From Pseudomonas viciae (lineage in GTDB: Bacteria > Pseudomonadota > Gammaproteobacteria > Pseudomonadales > Pseudomonadaceae), in NCBI RefSeq assembly GCF_004786035.1, contig NZ_CP035088.1:3260001-3324000 (forward strand): a stretch of 64,000 nt of DNA, read 5' to 3'. A model generated the notes under the pieces. It did no database searches and was not told where the DNA came from. It worked only from the letters and a program-made list of their open reading frames with translations. Position numbers and translations under genes: made by a program. This document shows, piece by piece, positions 53,161-62,769 of this stretch (the first letter of the stretch is position 1; every line of letters starts with the position of its first letter).

Positions 53161-56100
53161 ATGATCGAACCGCGATGCTTTTCGTTAAGCTCCACGCAGC
53201 AATCCGTCTGGCTCGACCAGTTATTATCGCCCGATATCCCCTCCTACAACATCGGCGTCACGGTGCAGATCCACGGTGCGGTGGACCTTGCGGTATTTGC
53301 CGCTGCGGTGCGGGTGGTAGTCGCTCAACACGATGCGTTGCGGCTGATCTTCAGCGAAAGTGACGGGCACGCGCAGCAACGGGTAGCCACCGACTTGGAG
53401 GCGCCTTTCGCCTACCATGACTGGCGCGGCGAGCCCGAGGCACGCGCCCAGGCCCTGGCCACTATCACGCAACTGAATCGCACGCCGTTCGCACTTTATG
53501 ATCAACCGTTGTGGGGCATGGAATGGTTCCAGTTGTCCGACACCGAGGCCCTGTGGAACAGCCGGTATCACCACCTGATCTGTGATGGCACGTCGGTGGG
53601 CCTGGTCGGCCAGGCCGTTAGTGCGGCTTACAATCAGTTGCTGCGCGGTGAGCAGCCGGTGCTGGATCCGGAACTGGCGAGAGGCTACCGAACCTTTGCG
53701 GCCAGGGACCAGGAGTACCTGCGCTCGTCGCGCTACGACAAGGCCCGTGAATACTGGCTGGAGCAGTTTGCGGCGCTGCCGGAACCGTTGTTCCAGGCCG
53801 CCCGGTCACCGAGCGTAAAACGCCAGCCACAGCCCAATGCAGCCGCTCATGCTGTCAGCGCCCAGGCGACCTGGCCATTGGGGACACAGCGCCTGGATGC
53901 TCTGAGCCAGTTGGCAAAAGCTCAGGGCGCTACGCTGAGCCATTGTCTGAGCGCCTTACTGGCCGCTTACTTCAGCCGGGTGACGGATCAAAGGGAGAAC
54001 CTGGTCATCGGTCTGCCGGTGCATAACCGCGCCAACGCCTTGCAAAAACGTACCGTGGGCATGTTTTCTTCGGTGTTGCCATTGGCGGTCGCGGTCGATC
54101 CTCTAGCCAACTTTACCCAAACCGTGCAACAGGTCGCCGGCCAGACCCTGCGCAGCTATCGGCACCAACGCTACCCATTGCAAGCCTTGCATCGCGAACT
54201 ACGCGCACGGGCCGGACATCCCGGCCACCTGTTTGAACTGATGCTGTCGGTCGAACAGTACCCCGGCGATGTCAACCTGGGGTCGGCGCGTTGCTCGCTG
54301 CGCACCTGGCACAGCGGCTATGAGCGTTATCCGCTGGCCGTCTACCTGCGGGACTATGAGGCCCAAACCGAACCGTTCCTGGAGCTCAACTACGACCCGC
54401 GGCTGTTCAACGCCGAGCAGATCGCCGCGCACCTGCGGCGGCTCGAACACTTGACCGAGCAGGTGCTCGCCGACCCCACCCGGGCGCTGGCCGATTGGCC
54501 GTTGCTCGATGACACCGAACGGCATCAGGTCATTGAAAAATTCAATGCGACCACCCGTGACTACCCCGCCAATGAGCCACTGCATGTGTTGTTCGAGGCG
54601 CAGGTACAGCGTCGACCCGAGGCGACGGCGGTGCTGGATGGCGACCATTCGCTGAGCTATCGCCAGCTCGATCAGCGCGCTGAACGGTTGGCTCGCCACC
54701 TGGCGGCAAGTGGCGTCGAGACCGGCAGCAAGGTCGCGGTGTGTATGGCTCGGGCCGCGTCGCTGATCGTGTCGATCCTGGCGATCTTGAAACGCGGAGC
54801 GGCCTATGTGCCCATCGATCGAGATGCCCCGACCGCCCATCAAGCGCGAGTGTTGGTGGATTGCGGCACGGCTTGGCTGCTCAGCGCAGGTGACAGCCCA
54901 GCGCCGAAGGATGGCGTCCTGGTCATCGATGTCGAGGCCTTGACCGAAGACCCGACCGCTGGCCCAAGCCGTCTACTGGCGAGTAGCGCAGGCGACGTCG
55001 CCTACGTCATGTACACCTCCGGCTCCACTGGCGCGCCCAAGGGTGTGCAAGTACCGCACCGTGCGGTTACCCGGCTGGTGCGCAACAACGGTTTCGCCGA
55101 GTTCAACGCCCAGGACCGGATTGCCCTGGCCGCCAACCCGGCGTTCGATGCCAGTACCCTGGAAATCTGGGGCGCATTGCTCAACGGCGGCTGCCTGGTG
55201 GTCTGCCCGCGCGACACCCTGCTCGACGCTGCGCGCTTCAATGAGCATCTGCTGCACCACGAAGTCAGCGTGCTGTGGCTCACCGCCGGGCTCTTTCATC
55301 AGTTTGCCGAACCTTTGGCCCCGGCATTTCGCAGCCTGCGCTACCTGATGGTCGGCGGCGATGTGCTCGACCCTCGACGTATTGCCCAGGTGCTGCGCCA
55401 TTCGCCGCCCCAACACCTGCTCAACGGCTACGGGCCGACCGAAAGCACCACCTTCGCCACCACTCACCGCATCAGCCTCGAAGACGCACTAAGCGGTGAT
55501 ATCCCTATCGGCAAACCCATCGGCAACACCCAGGTCTACGTGCTCGACGAACAGCGTCGTCCGTTGCCCATTGGCGTCGCTGGCGAGCTGTACATCGGCG
55601 GTGACGGCTTGGCCCTGGGTTACTTGAACCAGCCGCAACTGAGCGAACAACGCTTCGTGCCCAACCCGTTCCAGCCGGGCTCGCGTCTGTATCGCACCGG
55701 CGATCTGGCTCGCTGGCGCGCCGACGGTGTGCTGATGTTCCTGGGACGTAACGATTTCCAGGTCAAGATCCGTGGCTTTCGCATTGAACTGGGCGAGATC
55801 GAAGCGCAGCTCAAGGCCTTGCCCGAGGTGAGCGAAGCCGTGGTCCTGGCCGATGCCCAGCAACGTTTGCTGGCCTATTTCACCGCCACCACGGTCCAGG
55901 AGCCGAGCGAGTTGCGCGCGCGCCTGGCCGCCGTGCTGCCGGACTACATGCTGCCAGCGACCTTCGTCCAGGTGGACAGTTTTGCCCTGACCGCCAACGG
56001 CAAGCTGGACCGTCGCGCCCTGCCCGAACCCGATGAAACTCATTTTGCCCAGCAACGCTATGAAGCGCCGCAAGGGCCAGTGGAAACCCGCCTGGCCGAG

Positions 56101-59100
56101 CTTTGGGCCCAGGTCCTTGGTGTGCCGCGGGTGGGACGCCAGGACAACTTCTTTGCCCTCGGTGGGCACTCGTTGATGGCGGTGCAATTGGTCGAACAAT
56201 TGCGCGTGCAGGGCTGGAGCCTGGATGTCGGGACGTTGTTCAACGCCAGCAACTTGCTCAACCTGGCCCTGGCGCTGGAACACCCTGGCGAGCCAGTCGA
56301 GGCCTGCGAAGCGGTAACAGCGTCCATCCCGCCGCACTGTGTCCGGATTACCCCAGAAAATGTGCCGCTGGTGAACCTGCCCCAAGCGCAGATCGATCGC
56401 ATCGTCGCCAGCGTCGACGGCGGCACCGCCAACGTGCAGGACATCTACCCCCTCGCGCCGTTGCAGGAAGGCCTGCTGTTCCAACACTTGCTGCAGCCCA
56501 CGGACGATGCCTACCTGCTGCGAGCCACCCTCGCCTTCGACAGCCGAGAGCGCCTGCAAGGGTTCATCGCAGCGTTCGACCAAGTGATTGCCCGCCATGA
56601 CATCCTGCGCAGCGCGGTGCTCTGGGAGGGCCTGGACGAGCCGGTGCAAGTGGTCTGGCGCACTGCCCGTCTGCCCGTGGTCCACCTCGCCGATGGGGAA
56701 ACCTTTGCCGAGCGCGCGCTGGACATTCGTCGCGCGCCGTTGGCGCAGGCGTTCACGCGCTTCGACGCGCCCCGGCAACAGTGGCAGTTGCAATTGGTCC
56801 ACCACCACCTGGCCATCGACCATGCCACCCTGGGCCTGCTGTTTGCCGAAGTCCGCGCCTTGATGCTCGATCCCGATCATCGGCTGCCGCCTAGCGTGCC
56901 ATTTCGCCCGTTCGTGGCCCAGGCCCGCGAGCCTCGGCGTCAAGCGAGCGCCGAGGCATATTTCCAGCGCCTGCTTGGCGACGTTGACGAACCGACCCTG
57001 CCCTATGGTCTGCACGATATCCAAGGCACGGGCCGTGACAATCGCGAGGCGCAGTGTCAGCTCGAACCGGCCTTGTCCCTGCGCTTGCGGCGCCTGGCCA
57101 AGACCCAAGGGGTGGGCGTCGCCAGCCTGTTCCACCTGGCCTGGGCGATGCTGGTCGGCAAGACCAGTGGCCGTGACGACGTAGTCTTCGGCACGGTGCT
57201 GTTCGGGCGTTTCACCGGGGGCCAGCAGGTCGACCGGGCCCTGGGCATGTTCATCAATACTCTGCCACTGCGCATCGACCTCGACACACCACTGCACACT
57301 GCGTTGCGTCAGATCCATACGCGGCTGATCGAATTACTCGCCCATGAACACGCGCCCCTGGCCCTGGCACAACGTTGCAGCGCCTTGCCAGCCCAGGCGC
57401 CGCTGTTCACGGCCCTGCTGAACTTCCGCCACAGCCAGGCCCAGCACTCGGCACGCCCGGAGTTCGACCTGCCGGGCATCCAGGTGCTGGGCAGCGAGGA
57501 ACGCAGCAACTACCCGTTCTGCCTGTCTGTCGATGACTTGGGCGATGGGTTTGCCCTGACCGCGCAAATCCAGCGTTCGGTCTGCGCCGAAGCGGTCCTG
57601 GCGCACATGGTCCAAGCCCTGTGGTTGGTTGCGCAGACCTTGGAAACGGCGCCGACGACCCTTGCCAGCACACTCGACAGCTTGCCCGCGAGGCAACGCG
57701 AACAGGTACTGGAAGGGTTCAACGCGACCCATCAGCCGCACCCACGTGACACCCTGCTGCAACAACCTTTCGAACAGCAGGCCGCGTTGCGCCCCGACGC
57801 CGTGGCCGCGTATGTTGCAACCGCAACCGCCGGTACCACGACGCTCACCTATGGCCAGCTCAACCGCCAGGCCAACCAACTGGCCCATGCCTTGCTGGCG
57901 TCCGGATTGCGCCCCGATGATCGGGTGGCGATCTGTCTGGAGCGCGGCCCGCACCTGCTGGTCGCCTTGCTGGCCATCTTGAAGGCCGGCGCCGCCTACG
58001 TGCCCCTGGATCCTACTTACCCGCCGGCCCGCCTGCTGCACATGCTCGAAGACAGCGCACCGCGCCTGGTCCTGAGCAGCCAGTCACTTCGAGGTCGGCT
58101 ACCGGCCGCGACGACGGCCGAGCGCTGGGAGCTGGACGCCCCAGCGTTGCAAGCACAGTTGGCCGCCTTGCCGATGGAAAATCCCGACGTCAACGGCCTG
58201 CACGCGGCGCACCTGGCCTATGTGATCTACACCTCCGGCTCGACCGGACTGCCCAAGGGCGTGATGATCGAACACCGAAACGCCTGCAACCTGCTGCACT
58301 GGGCCCTGCGCAGCTTCGAGGCGGATGAACTGCAACGCAGCCTGTTCGCCACCTCGATCAATTTCGACCTGGCGGTGTTCGAATGCTTTGTCCCCCTAGC
58401 CGCCGGCGCAGCCCTGCAACTGGTCGACAATGCCTTGGCCCTGGTTTCGCAGGCCAGCGCCGTAACGCTGATCAACAGCGTACCTTCGGCGGTCGAGGAA
58501 CTGCTCAGGATCGGCGCCATCCCCGGCGCGACCCGAGTCGTCAACCTGGCCGGCGAACCGCTCAAGGCGCGCCTGGTGGAACAGCTGTTCGCCCAGAGCG
58601 CCACGCGTCGAGTGTGCAACCTCTACGGACCGACGGAAACCACCACCTACTCGACCTGGTTGTCGATGCGTCGCGAAGAGGGCTACGTGGCCGGCATTGG
58701 CCGACCGCTGGACAACACCCGCGTGTACCTGCTCGATCGCCATCGCCAGCCGGTGCCGCTGGGGGTGGCCGGGGAAATCTACATAGGCGGCGCGGGCGTG
58801 GCGCGCGGCTACCTGAACCGGCCGGAGCTGAGCGCCGAGCGGTTTCTGCCCGACCCTTTTGTCACCACGCCCGACGCGCGTATGTACCGCACGGGTGATC
58901 TGGGGCGCTGGCGTGCCGATGGTCACCTGGAATACCTGGGGCGTAACGATTTCCAGGTCAAGGTACGCGGCTTTCGCATCGAACTGGGTGAGATCGAAAC
59001 CCAGTTGCTCGGCATGCCGGGCCTGCGCGAAGCGGTGGTAGTGGCTCAACCCGGCCCTTCCGGCGACTCGCGCCTGGTCGCCTACCTGGTGCCCCATGAC

Positions 59101-62100
59101 GCCGCCAGCCCTGCCCCGGTTCTGGCCGAAGTCCGCGCCCATCTGCAAAGCCGTTTGCCGGACTACATGCTGCCCAGTGCATGCGTCGTCCTGGCCAGCC
59201 TGCCGCTGACGCCCAACGGCAAACTCGATCGCCAAGCTTTGCCAGCGCCTGCGGCAGCGTCCGGTGGCCACGCCAAACAGGCGCCACGCGGGGCCACCGA
59301 ACGACGCCTGGCAGCGATCTGGACGCAGGTACTCGGTGAACCGGACATCGGTCGCGAGGATGACTTCTTCAGCCTCGGCGGGCACTCGCTGTTGGCGGTA
59401 CAACTGCTCGAACAACTGCGGCGCAACGGTTGGGACCTGGACATCCGCAGCGTTTTCGAACGCCCGACCCTTGCCACCTTGGCCCAGCGTCTGGAGACAC
59501 TCGGCACTGGCGCCGCGCCTGAAGCCAGTGCCACGCGCATTCCTACCCCTTGCTCACAGATCACCCCGTCGATGCTCGACCTGATCGAGTTGCCCCAGGC
59601 CCAGATCGACCTGATCGCTGCCCGGGTCCCCGGCGGTGCCGCCAACATCCAGGATATCTATCCGCTGGGACCCTTGCAGGAAGGCATGCTCTATCACCAT
59701 CGTGCGCAAAGCGCCGGGGATCGCTACGTGTTGCGCAGCCTGCTGGCGTTTACCGACGAGGCACGCCTGCAAGGCTTCTGCGCCGCACTGGAGCAGGTCA
59801 TCGCCCGGCACGACGCCTTGCGCACCCTGGTGCTCTGGGAAGACTTGGACGAACCCCTGCAAGTGGTCTTGCGCCAGGTGGCCTTCGTGCCTCGTCGCCT
59901 GTTATTCAGCGGTGACGACATCGCCGGGCAATTGCAGGCCAGCGCCGATCCCCGCCATTACCGACTCGACTTGCGCCAGGCACCGCTGATCGAGGCGCGG
60001 GAGGCGTTCGATGCCGTCCATGAGCGCTGGTTGCTGTTGCTGCTGCATCATCACGTAGTGGTGGATCACACGTCGCTGGAGCTGATGATCGAGGAGATCG
60101 CCCTGATCGAAGGCGCCCGCCAGGCAGACTTGCCGCCACCCACCAGCACCCGTGGGTTGGTGGCCCAGGCTCGACAGGCGCACGTCGAGGCGGCTGCGCG
60201 GACATTTTTCAGCGAGCAGTTGGGCGACCTGGAGGAACCCACCCTGCCCTTTGCCATCGATCTGGAAACCGATCCGCGCTGGCAGGCTCTGGAACACCGG
60301 CAAGCGCTGCCGACCGAACTGGCTCGGCGCTTGCGTCAACAGGCCAGCGCCCACGGGGTGAGCGCGGCCAGTATCTGTCACTTGGCCTGGGCGTTGGTCT
60401 TGAGTCACCTCAGCGGGCGCGATGACGTGGTTTTCGGCACGGTCCTGTTCGGGCGTCTGCAGGCCGGGGCCCACGCGGACCGGACCGTGGGGCTGTTCAT
60501 CAACACCTTGCCGTTGCGCGTGCGCCTGGATGACGGTGTGCAGGTAGTGCTGGCCCGCGTGCAGCATGCCTTGAACGGTTTGCTGAGCCACGAGCAGACC
60601 CCGCTGGCCTTGGCCCAGCGTTGCAGCGCCATGCCGGCGGGCACCGCGCTGTTCAGCGCGTTGTTCAATTACCGCTACAGCCATGCCGAGCAGGCGAACC
60701 TGCGCCAGGCCATGCCGGGAATGAGCTTGTTGCACAGCGAAGAGCGCACCCATTATCCGTTCAACCTGGCGGTGGACGACCTGGGCGAAGGTTTTCAACT
60801 GACCGCCCAGACCCACCCCGGGCACGCCCCGGCCCGGCTCGTCGGGTTCATGCAGCAAGCCTTGGGTGCGTTGGTGGAAGCGCTGGAGCAAGCCGGCGAT
60901 ACCTCCGTGCTGCAATTGTGCGTGCTGCCAGCCGAAGAAAAGGCGCAATTGGACCGCCTCAACCCACCGCTCGCCGCGCAGGCCCCCGCCGCGACCCTCC
61001 AACAACGCTTTGCCGAACAGGCCGCGCGCAGCCCGGACGCCCTGGCGGTCATCGACGAACACCAAGCCCTGAGCTTTCGTCAGCTCAACCAACAGGCCAA
61101 TCGCCTGGCCCATCACCTGCTCGCGATGGGTATACAGCGCGGCCAGCGCATCGCGGTCTGCCTGGAACGCGAGGCCCATCTGGCGATCGCCCTGCTGGCA
61201 GTGTGGAAAGCCGGTTGCGCCTATGTACCGCTGGATCCGGACTACCCGGTGACACGCCTGGCTTACATGCTCAGCGACAGCGCCCCGGCCGCCCTGCTTA
61301 CCCAGGAACACGTGCGCGACCGGCTACCGTCTTTCGACGGCGGACCGTTGCTCAGCCTCGATGCACAATCGGAAGGGCTCGCGGCCTGGCAGCAGGCCTG
61401 CGCAGACAACCCCGATGGCGCCGCGCTGGGACAGCAGCCCAGCGACCTGGCCTACCTGATCTATACCTCAGGTTCCACCGGACAGCCCAAAGGCGTCATG
61501 GTCGAACACCGCTCGGTGCTCAACCTTTGGGCCGGGTTGCGCCAGCGCCTGGACGATCTGCCGCCCGGTACGCGCTGTTCACTCAACGCCTCTGTCGCCT
61601 TCGATGCCTCGGTGCAGCAGCTCTGCCAATGGCTGAGCGGCCACTGCCTGGTGCTGGTCCCCAAACGCGTGCGTCTGGATGCAGGCGCCTTGCTCGGCTA
61701 CCTCAGCGCCCAGCAGGTCACTGTATTCGATTGCACCCCAAGCCAGATGCAGGCCTTGCTCAAGCACCGACAAACGCTGGCAGCGGCCGAGCCGTTGCCG
61801 CGGCGCATCCTGCTTGGCGGCGAAGCGGTGTCCAGCGAGTTGTGGACGCAGTTGGCCGGCGAGTACGAGGTACGCGTGTTGAACGTCTACGGCCCCACCG
61901 AATGCACGGTCGACACCACCAGCGCCTGGCTCGATCACCATTCGCAGCCAAGCCTGGGCCAGCCGCTGCCCAACACTCAGGTGCAGGTGCTCGATGGCCA
62001 TGGCCGACGCGCGCCGTTGGGGGGGGCTGGGGAAATTCATATTGGTGGCTATGGCGTGGCCCGTGGTTACTGGCAACGCGAAGACCTGACCCGCGAGCGT

Positions 62101-62769
62101 TTCATTGTCGACCCGTTTACCCGCCAGCCGGGCGCGCGGCTCTATCGCACCGGTGACCTCGGCCGCTGGGAGCTGGATGGCAGCCTCAGCTACTTGGGGC
62201 GCACGGACTTTCAAGTGAAGATCCATGGGCACCGCATCGAGCTGGGTGAAATCGAAAGCCACCTACTGGCGCTGCCCGGCGTGCGCCAGGCCGTGGTGGT
62301 GGGGCGCGCCGACCGCCATGGCGTGACGCGCCTGGTCGCCTACCTGCAAGGCTCGGCCCTGCCCACCCCGAGCCAGGCACGCACCACCCTTGGTGAACGT
62401 TTGCCCGATTACATGCTGCCTAGCGCGTATGTGCGCCTGGACAGCCTGCCATTGACCGCCAACGGCAAGCTCGACCGCAACGCCCTGCCAGAACCTGACG
62501 CCCAGGCCTTTGTGCAAACGAACTATGCAGCCCCGCAAGGTGAGGTGGAGATCACTCTGGCGGCGCTCTGGTGCGAGCTGCTGAATGTCGAGCGGGTCGG
62601 TCGCCACGACAATTTCTTTGCCCTGGGCGGTCACTCGTTGATCGCCATGAGTCTGGTCGAGCGCATGCGCCAGCAGCGCTTGCGGGTGGATATCAGCCAA
62701 CTGTTCACCGCCCCGACCCTGGCAGGTCTGGCCGCGGCCACTACCCCTTTGAAGGAGATGCTCCTGTGA
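53161..62769 (+). CDS. trimodular non-ribosomal peptide synthetase (C-A-T x3)
   Basis: This 3202-residue megasynthase has three modules. Condensation domains carry HHLICDG (about residue 137), HHLAIDH (about 1216) and HHVVVDH (about 2297). Adenylation domains carry YTSGSTG at about 618, 1690 and 2768, and thiolation domains carry FALGGHSL, FSLGGHSL and FALGGHSL at about 1000, 2074 and 3156. Reading the adenylation pocket residues by hand gives DALWMGGTFK (probably valine or similar), DLFNNALTYK (alanine) and DAQDLGVVDK (glutamine). No epimerisation or thioesterase domain is present. An N-terminal condensation domain suggests an acyl-starter or acceptance from another protein. The chosen start has only a weak ribosome site. 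Product unknown. Confidence 0.92.
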   Translation: MIEPRCFSLSSTQQSVWLDQLLSPDIPSYNIGVTVQIHGAVDLAVFAAAVRVVVAQHDALRLIFSESDGHAQQRVATDLEAPFAYHDWRGEPEARAQALATITQLNRTPFALYDQPLWGMEWFQLSDTEALWNSRYHHLICDGTSVGLVGQAVSAAYNQLLRGEQPVLDPELARGYRTFAARDQEYLRSSRYDKAREYWLEQFAALPEPLFQAARSPSVKRQPQPNAAAHAVSAQATWPLGTQRLDALSQLAKAQGATLSHCLSALLAAYFSRVTDQRENLVIGLPVHNRANALQKRTVGMFSSVLPLAVAVDPLANFTQTVQQVAGQTLRSYRHQRYPLQALHRELRARAGHPGHLFELMLSVEQYPGDVNLGSARCSLRTWHSGYERYPLAVYLRDYEAQTEPFLELNYDPRLFNAEQIAAHLRRLEHLTEQVLADPTRALADWPLLDDTERHQVIEKFNATTRDYPANEPLHVLFEAQVQRRPEATAVLDGDHSLSYRQLDQRAERLARHLAASGVETGSKVAVCMARAASLIVSILAILKRGAAYVPIDRDAPTAHQARVLVDCGTAWLLSAGDSPAPKDGVLVIDVEALTEDPTAGPSRLLASSAGDVAYVMYTSGSTGAPKGVQVPHRAVTRLVRNNGFAEFNAQDRIALAANPAFDASTLEIWGALLNGGCLVVCPRDTLLDAARFNEHLLHHEVSVLWLTAGLFHQFAEPLAPAFRSLRYLMVGGDVLDPRRIAQVLRHSPPQHLLNGYGPTESTTFATTHRISLEDALSGDIPIGKPIGNTQVYVLDEQRRPLPIGVAGELYIGGDGLALGYLNQPQLSEQRFVPNPFQPGSRLYRTGDLARWRADGVLMFLGRNDFQVKIRGFRIELGEIEAQLKALPEVSEAVVLADAQQRLLAYFTATTVQEPSELRARLAAVLPDYMLPATFVQVDSFALTANGKLDRRALPEPDETHFAQQRYEAPQGPVETRLAELWAQVLGVPRVGRQDNFFALGGHSLMAVQLVEQLRVQGWSLDVGTLFNASNLLNLALALEHPGEPVEACEAVTASIPPHCVRITPENVPLVNLPQAQIDRIVASVDGGTANVQDIYPLAPLQEGLLFQHLLQPTDDAYLLRATLAFDSRERLQGFIAAFDQVIARHDILRSAVLWEGLDEPVQVVWRTARLPVVHLADGETFAERALDIRRAPLAQAFTRFDAPRQQWQLQLVHHHLAIDHATLGLLFAEVRALMLDPDHRLPPSVPFRPFVAQAREPRRQASAEAYFQRLLGDVDEPTLPYGLHDIQGTGRDNREAQCQLEPALSLRLRRLAKTQGVGVASLFHLAWAMLVGKTSGRDDVVFGTVLFGRFTGGQQVDRALGMFINTLPLRIDLDTPLHTALRQIHTRLIELLAHEHAPLALAQRCSALPAQAPLFTALLNFRHSQAQHSARPEFDLPGIQVLGSEERSNYPFCLSVDDLGDGFALTAQIQRSVCAEAVLAHMVQALWLVAQTLETAPTTLASTLDSLPARQREQVLEGFNATHQPHPRDTLLQQPFEQQAALRPDAVAAYVATATAGTTTLTYGQLNRQANQLAHALLASGLRPDDRVAICLERGPHLLVALLAILKAGAAYVPLDPTYPPARLLHMLEDSAPRLVLSSQSLRGRLPAATTAERWELDAPALQAQLAALPMENPDVNGLHAAHLAYVIYTSGSTGLPKGVMIEHRNACNLLHWALRSFEADELQRSLFATSINFDLAVFECFVPLAAGAALQLVDNALALVSQASAVTLINSVPSAVEELLRIGAIPGATRVVNLAGEPLKARLVEQLFAQSATRRVCNLYGPTETTTYSTWLSMRREEGYVAGIGRPLDNTRVYLLDRHRQPVPLGVAGEIYIGGAGVARGYLNRPELSAERFLPDPFVTTPDARMYRTGDLGRWRADGHLEYLGRNDFQVKVRGFRIELGEIETQLLGMPGLREAVVVAQPGPSGDSRLVAYLVPHDAASPAPVLAEVRAHLQSRLPDYMLPSACVVLASLPLTPNGKLDRQALPAPAAASGGHAKQAPRGATERRLAAIWTQVLGEPDIGREDDFFSLGGHSLLAVQLLEQLRRNGWDLDIRSVFERPTLATLAQRLETLGTGAAPEASATRIPTPCSQITPSMLDLIELPQAQIDLIAARVPGGAANIQDIYPLGPLQEGMLYHHRAQSAGDRYVLRSLLAFTDEARLQGFCAALEQVIARHDALRTLVLWEDLDEPLQVVLRQVAFVPRRLLFSGDDIAGQLQASADPRHYRLDLRQAPLIEAREAFDAVHERWLLLLLHHHVVVDHTSLELMIEEIALIEGARQADLPPPTSTRGLVAQARQAHVEAAARTFFSEQLGDLEEPTLPFAIDLETDPRWQALEHRQALPTELARRLRQQASAHGVSAASICHLAWALVLSHLSGRDDVVFGTVLFGRLQAGAHADRTVGLFINTLPLRVRLDDGVQVVLARVQHALNGLLSHEQTPLALAQRCSAMPAGTALFSALFNYRYSHAEQANLRQAMPGMSLLHSEERTHYPFNLAVDDLGEGFQLTAQTHPGHAPARLVGFMQQALGALVEALEQAGDTSVLQLCVLPAEEKAQLDRLNPPLAAQAPAATLQQRFAEQAARSPDALAVIDEHQALSFRQLNQQANRLAHHLLAMGIQRGQRIAVCLEREAHLAIALLAVWKAGCAYVPLDPDYPVTRLAYMLSDSAPAALLTQEHVRDRLPSFDGGPLLSLDAQSEGLAAWQQACADNPDGAALGQQPSDLAYLIYTSGSTGQPKGVMVEHRSVLNLWAGLRQRLDDLPPGTRCSLNASVAFDASVQQLCQWLSGHCLVLVPKRVRLDAGALLGYLSAQQVTVFDCTPSQMQALLKHRQTLAAAEPLPRRILLGGEAVSSELWTQLAGEYEVRVLNVYGPTECTVDTTSAWLDHHSQPSLGQPLPNTQVQVLDGHGRRAPLGGAGEIHIGGYGVARGYWQREDLTRERFIVDPFTRQPGARLYRTGDLGRWELDGSLSYLGRTDFQVKIHGHRIELGEIESHLLALPGVRQAVVVGRADRHGVTRLVAYLQGSALPTPSQARTTLGERLPDYMLPSAYVRLDSLPLTANGKLDRNALPEPDAQAFVQTNYAAPQGEVEITLAALWCELLNVERVGRHDNFFALGGHSLIAMSLVERMRQQRLRVDISQLFTAPTLAGLAAATTPLKEMLL

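Noticed and set aside
55489..57318. Long minus-strand frame inside the NRPS
   Set aside because: It lies opposite well-conserved NRPS domains and results from strong GC bias in the third codon position.
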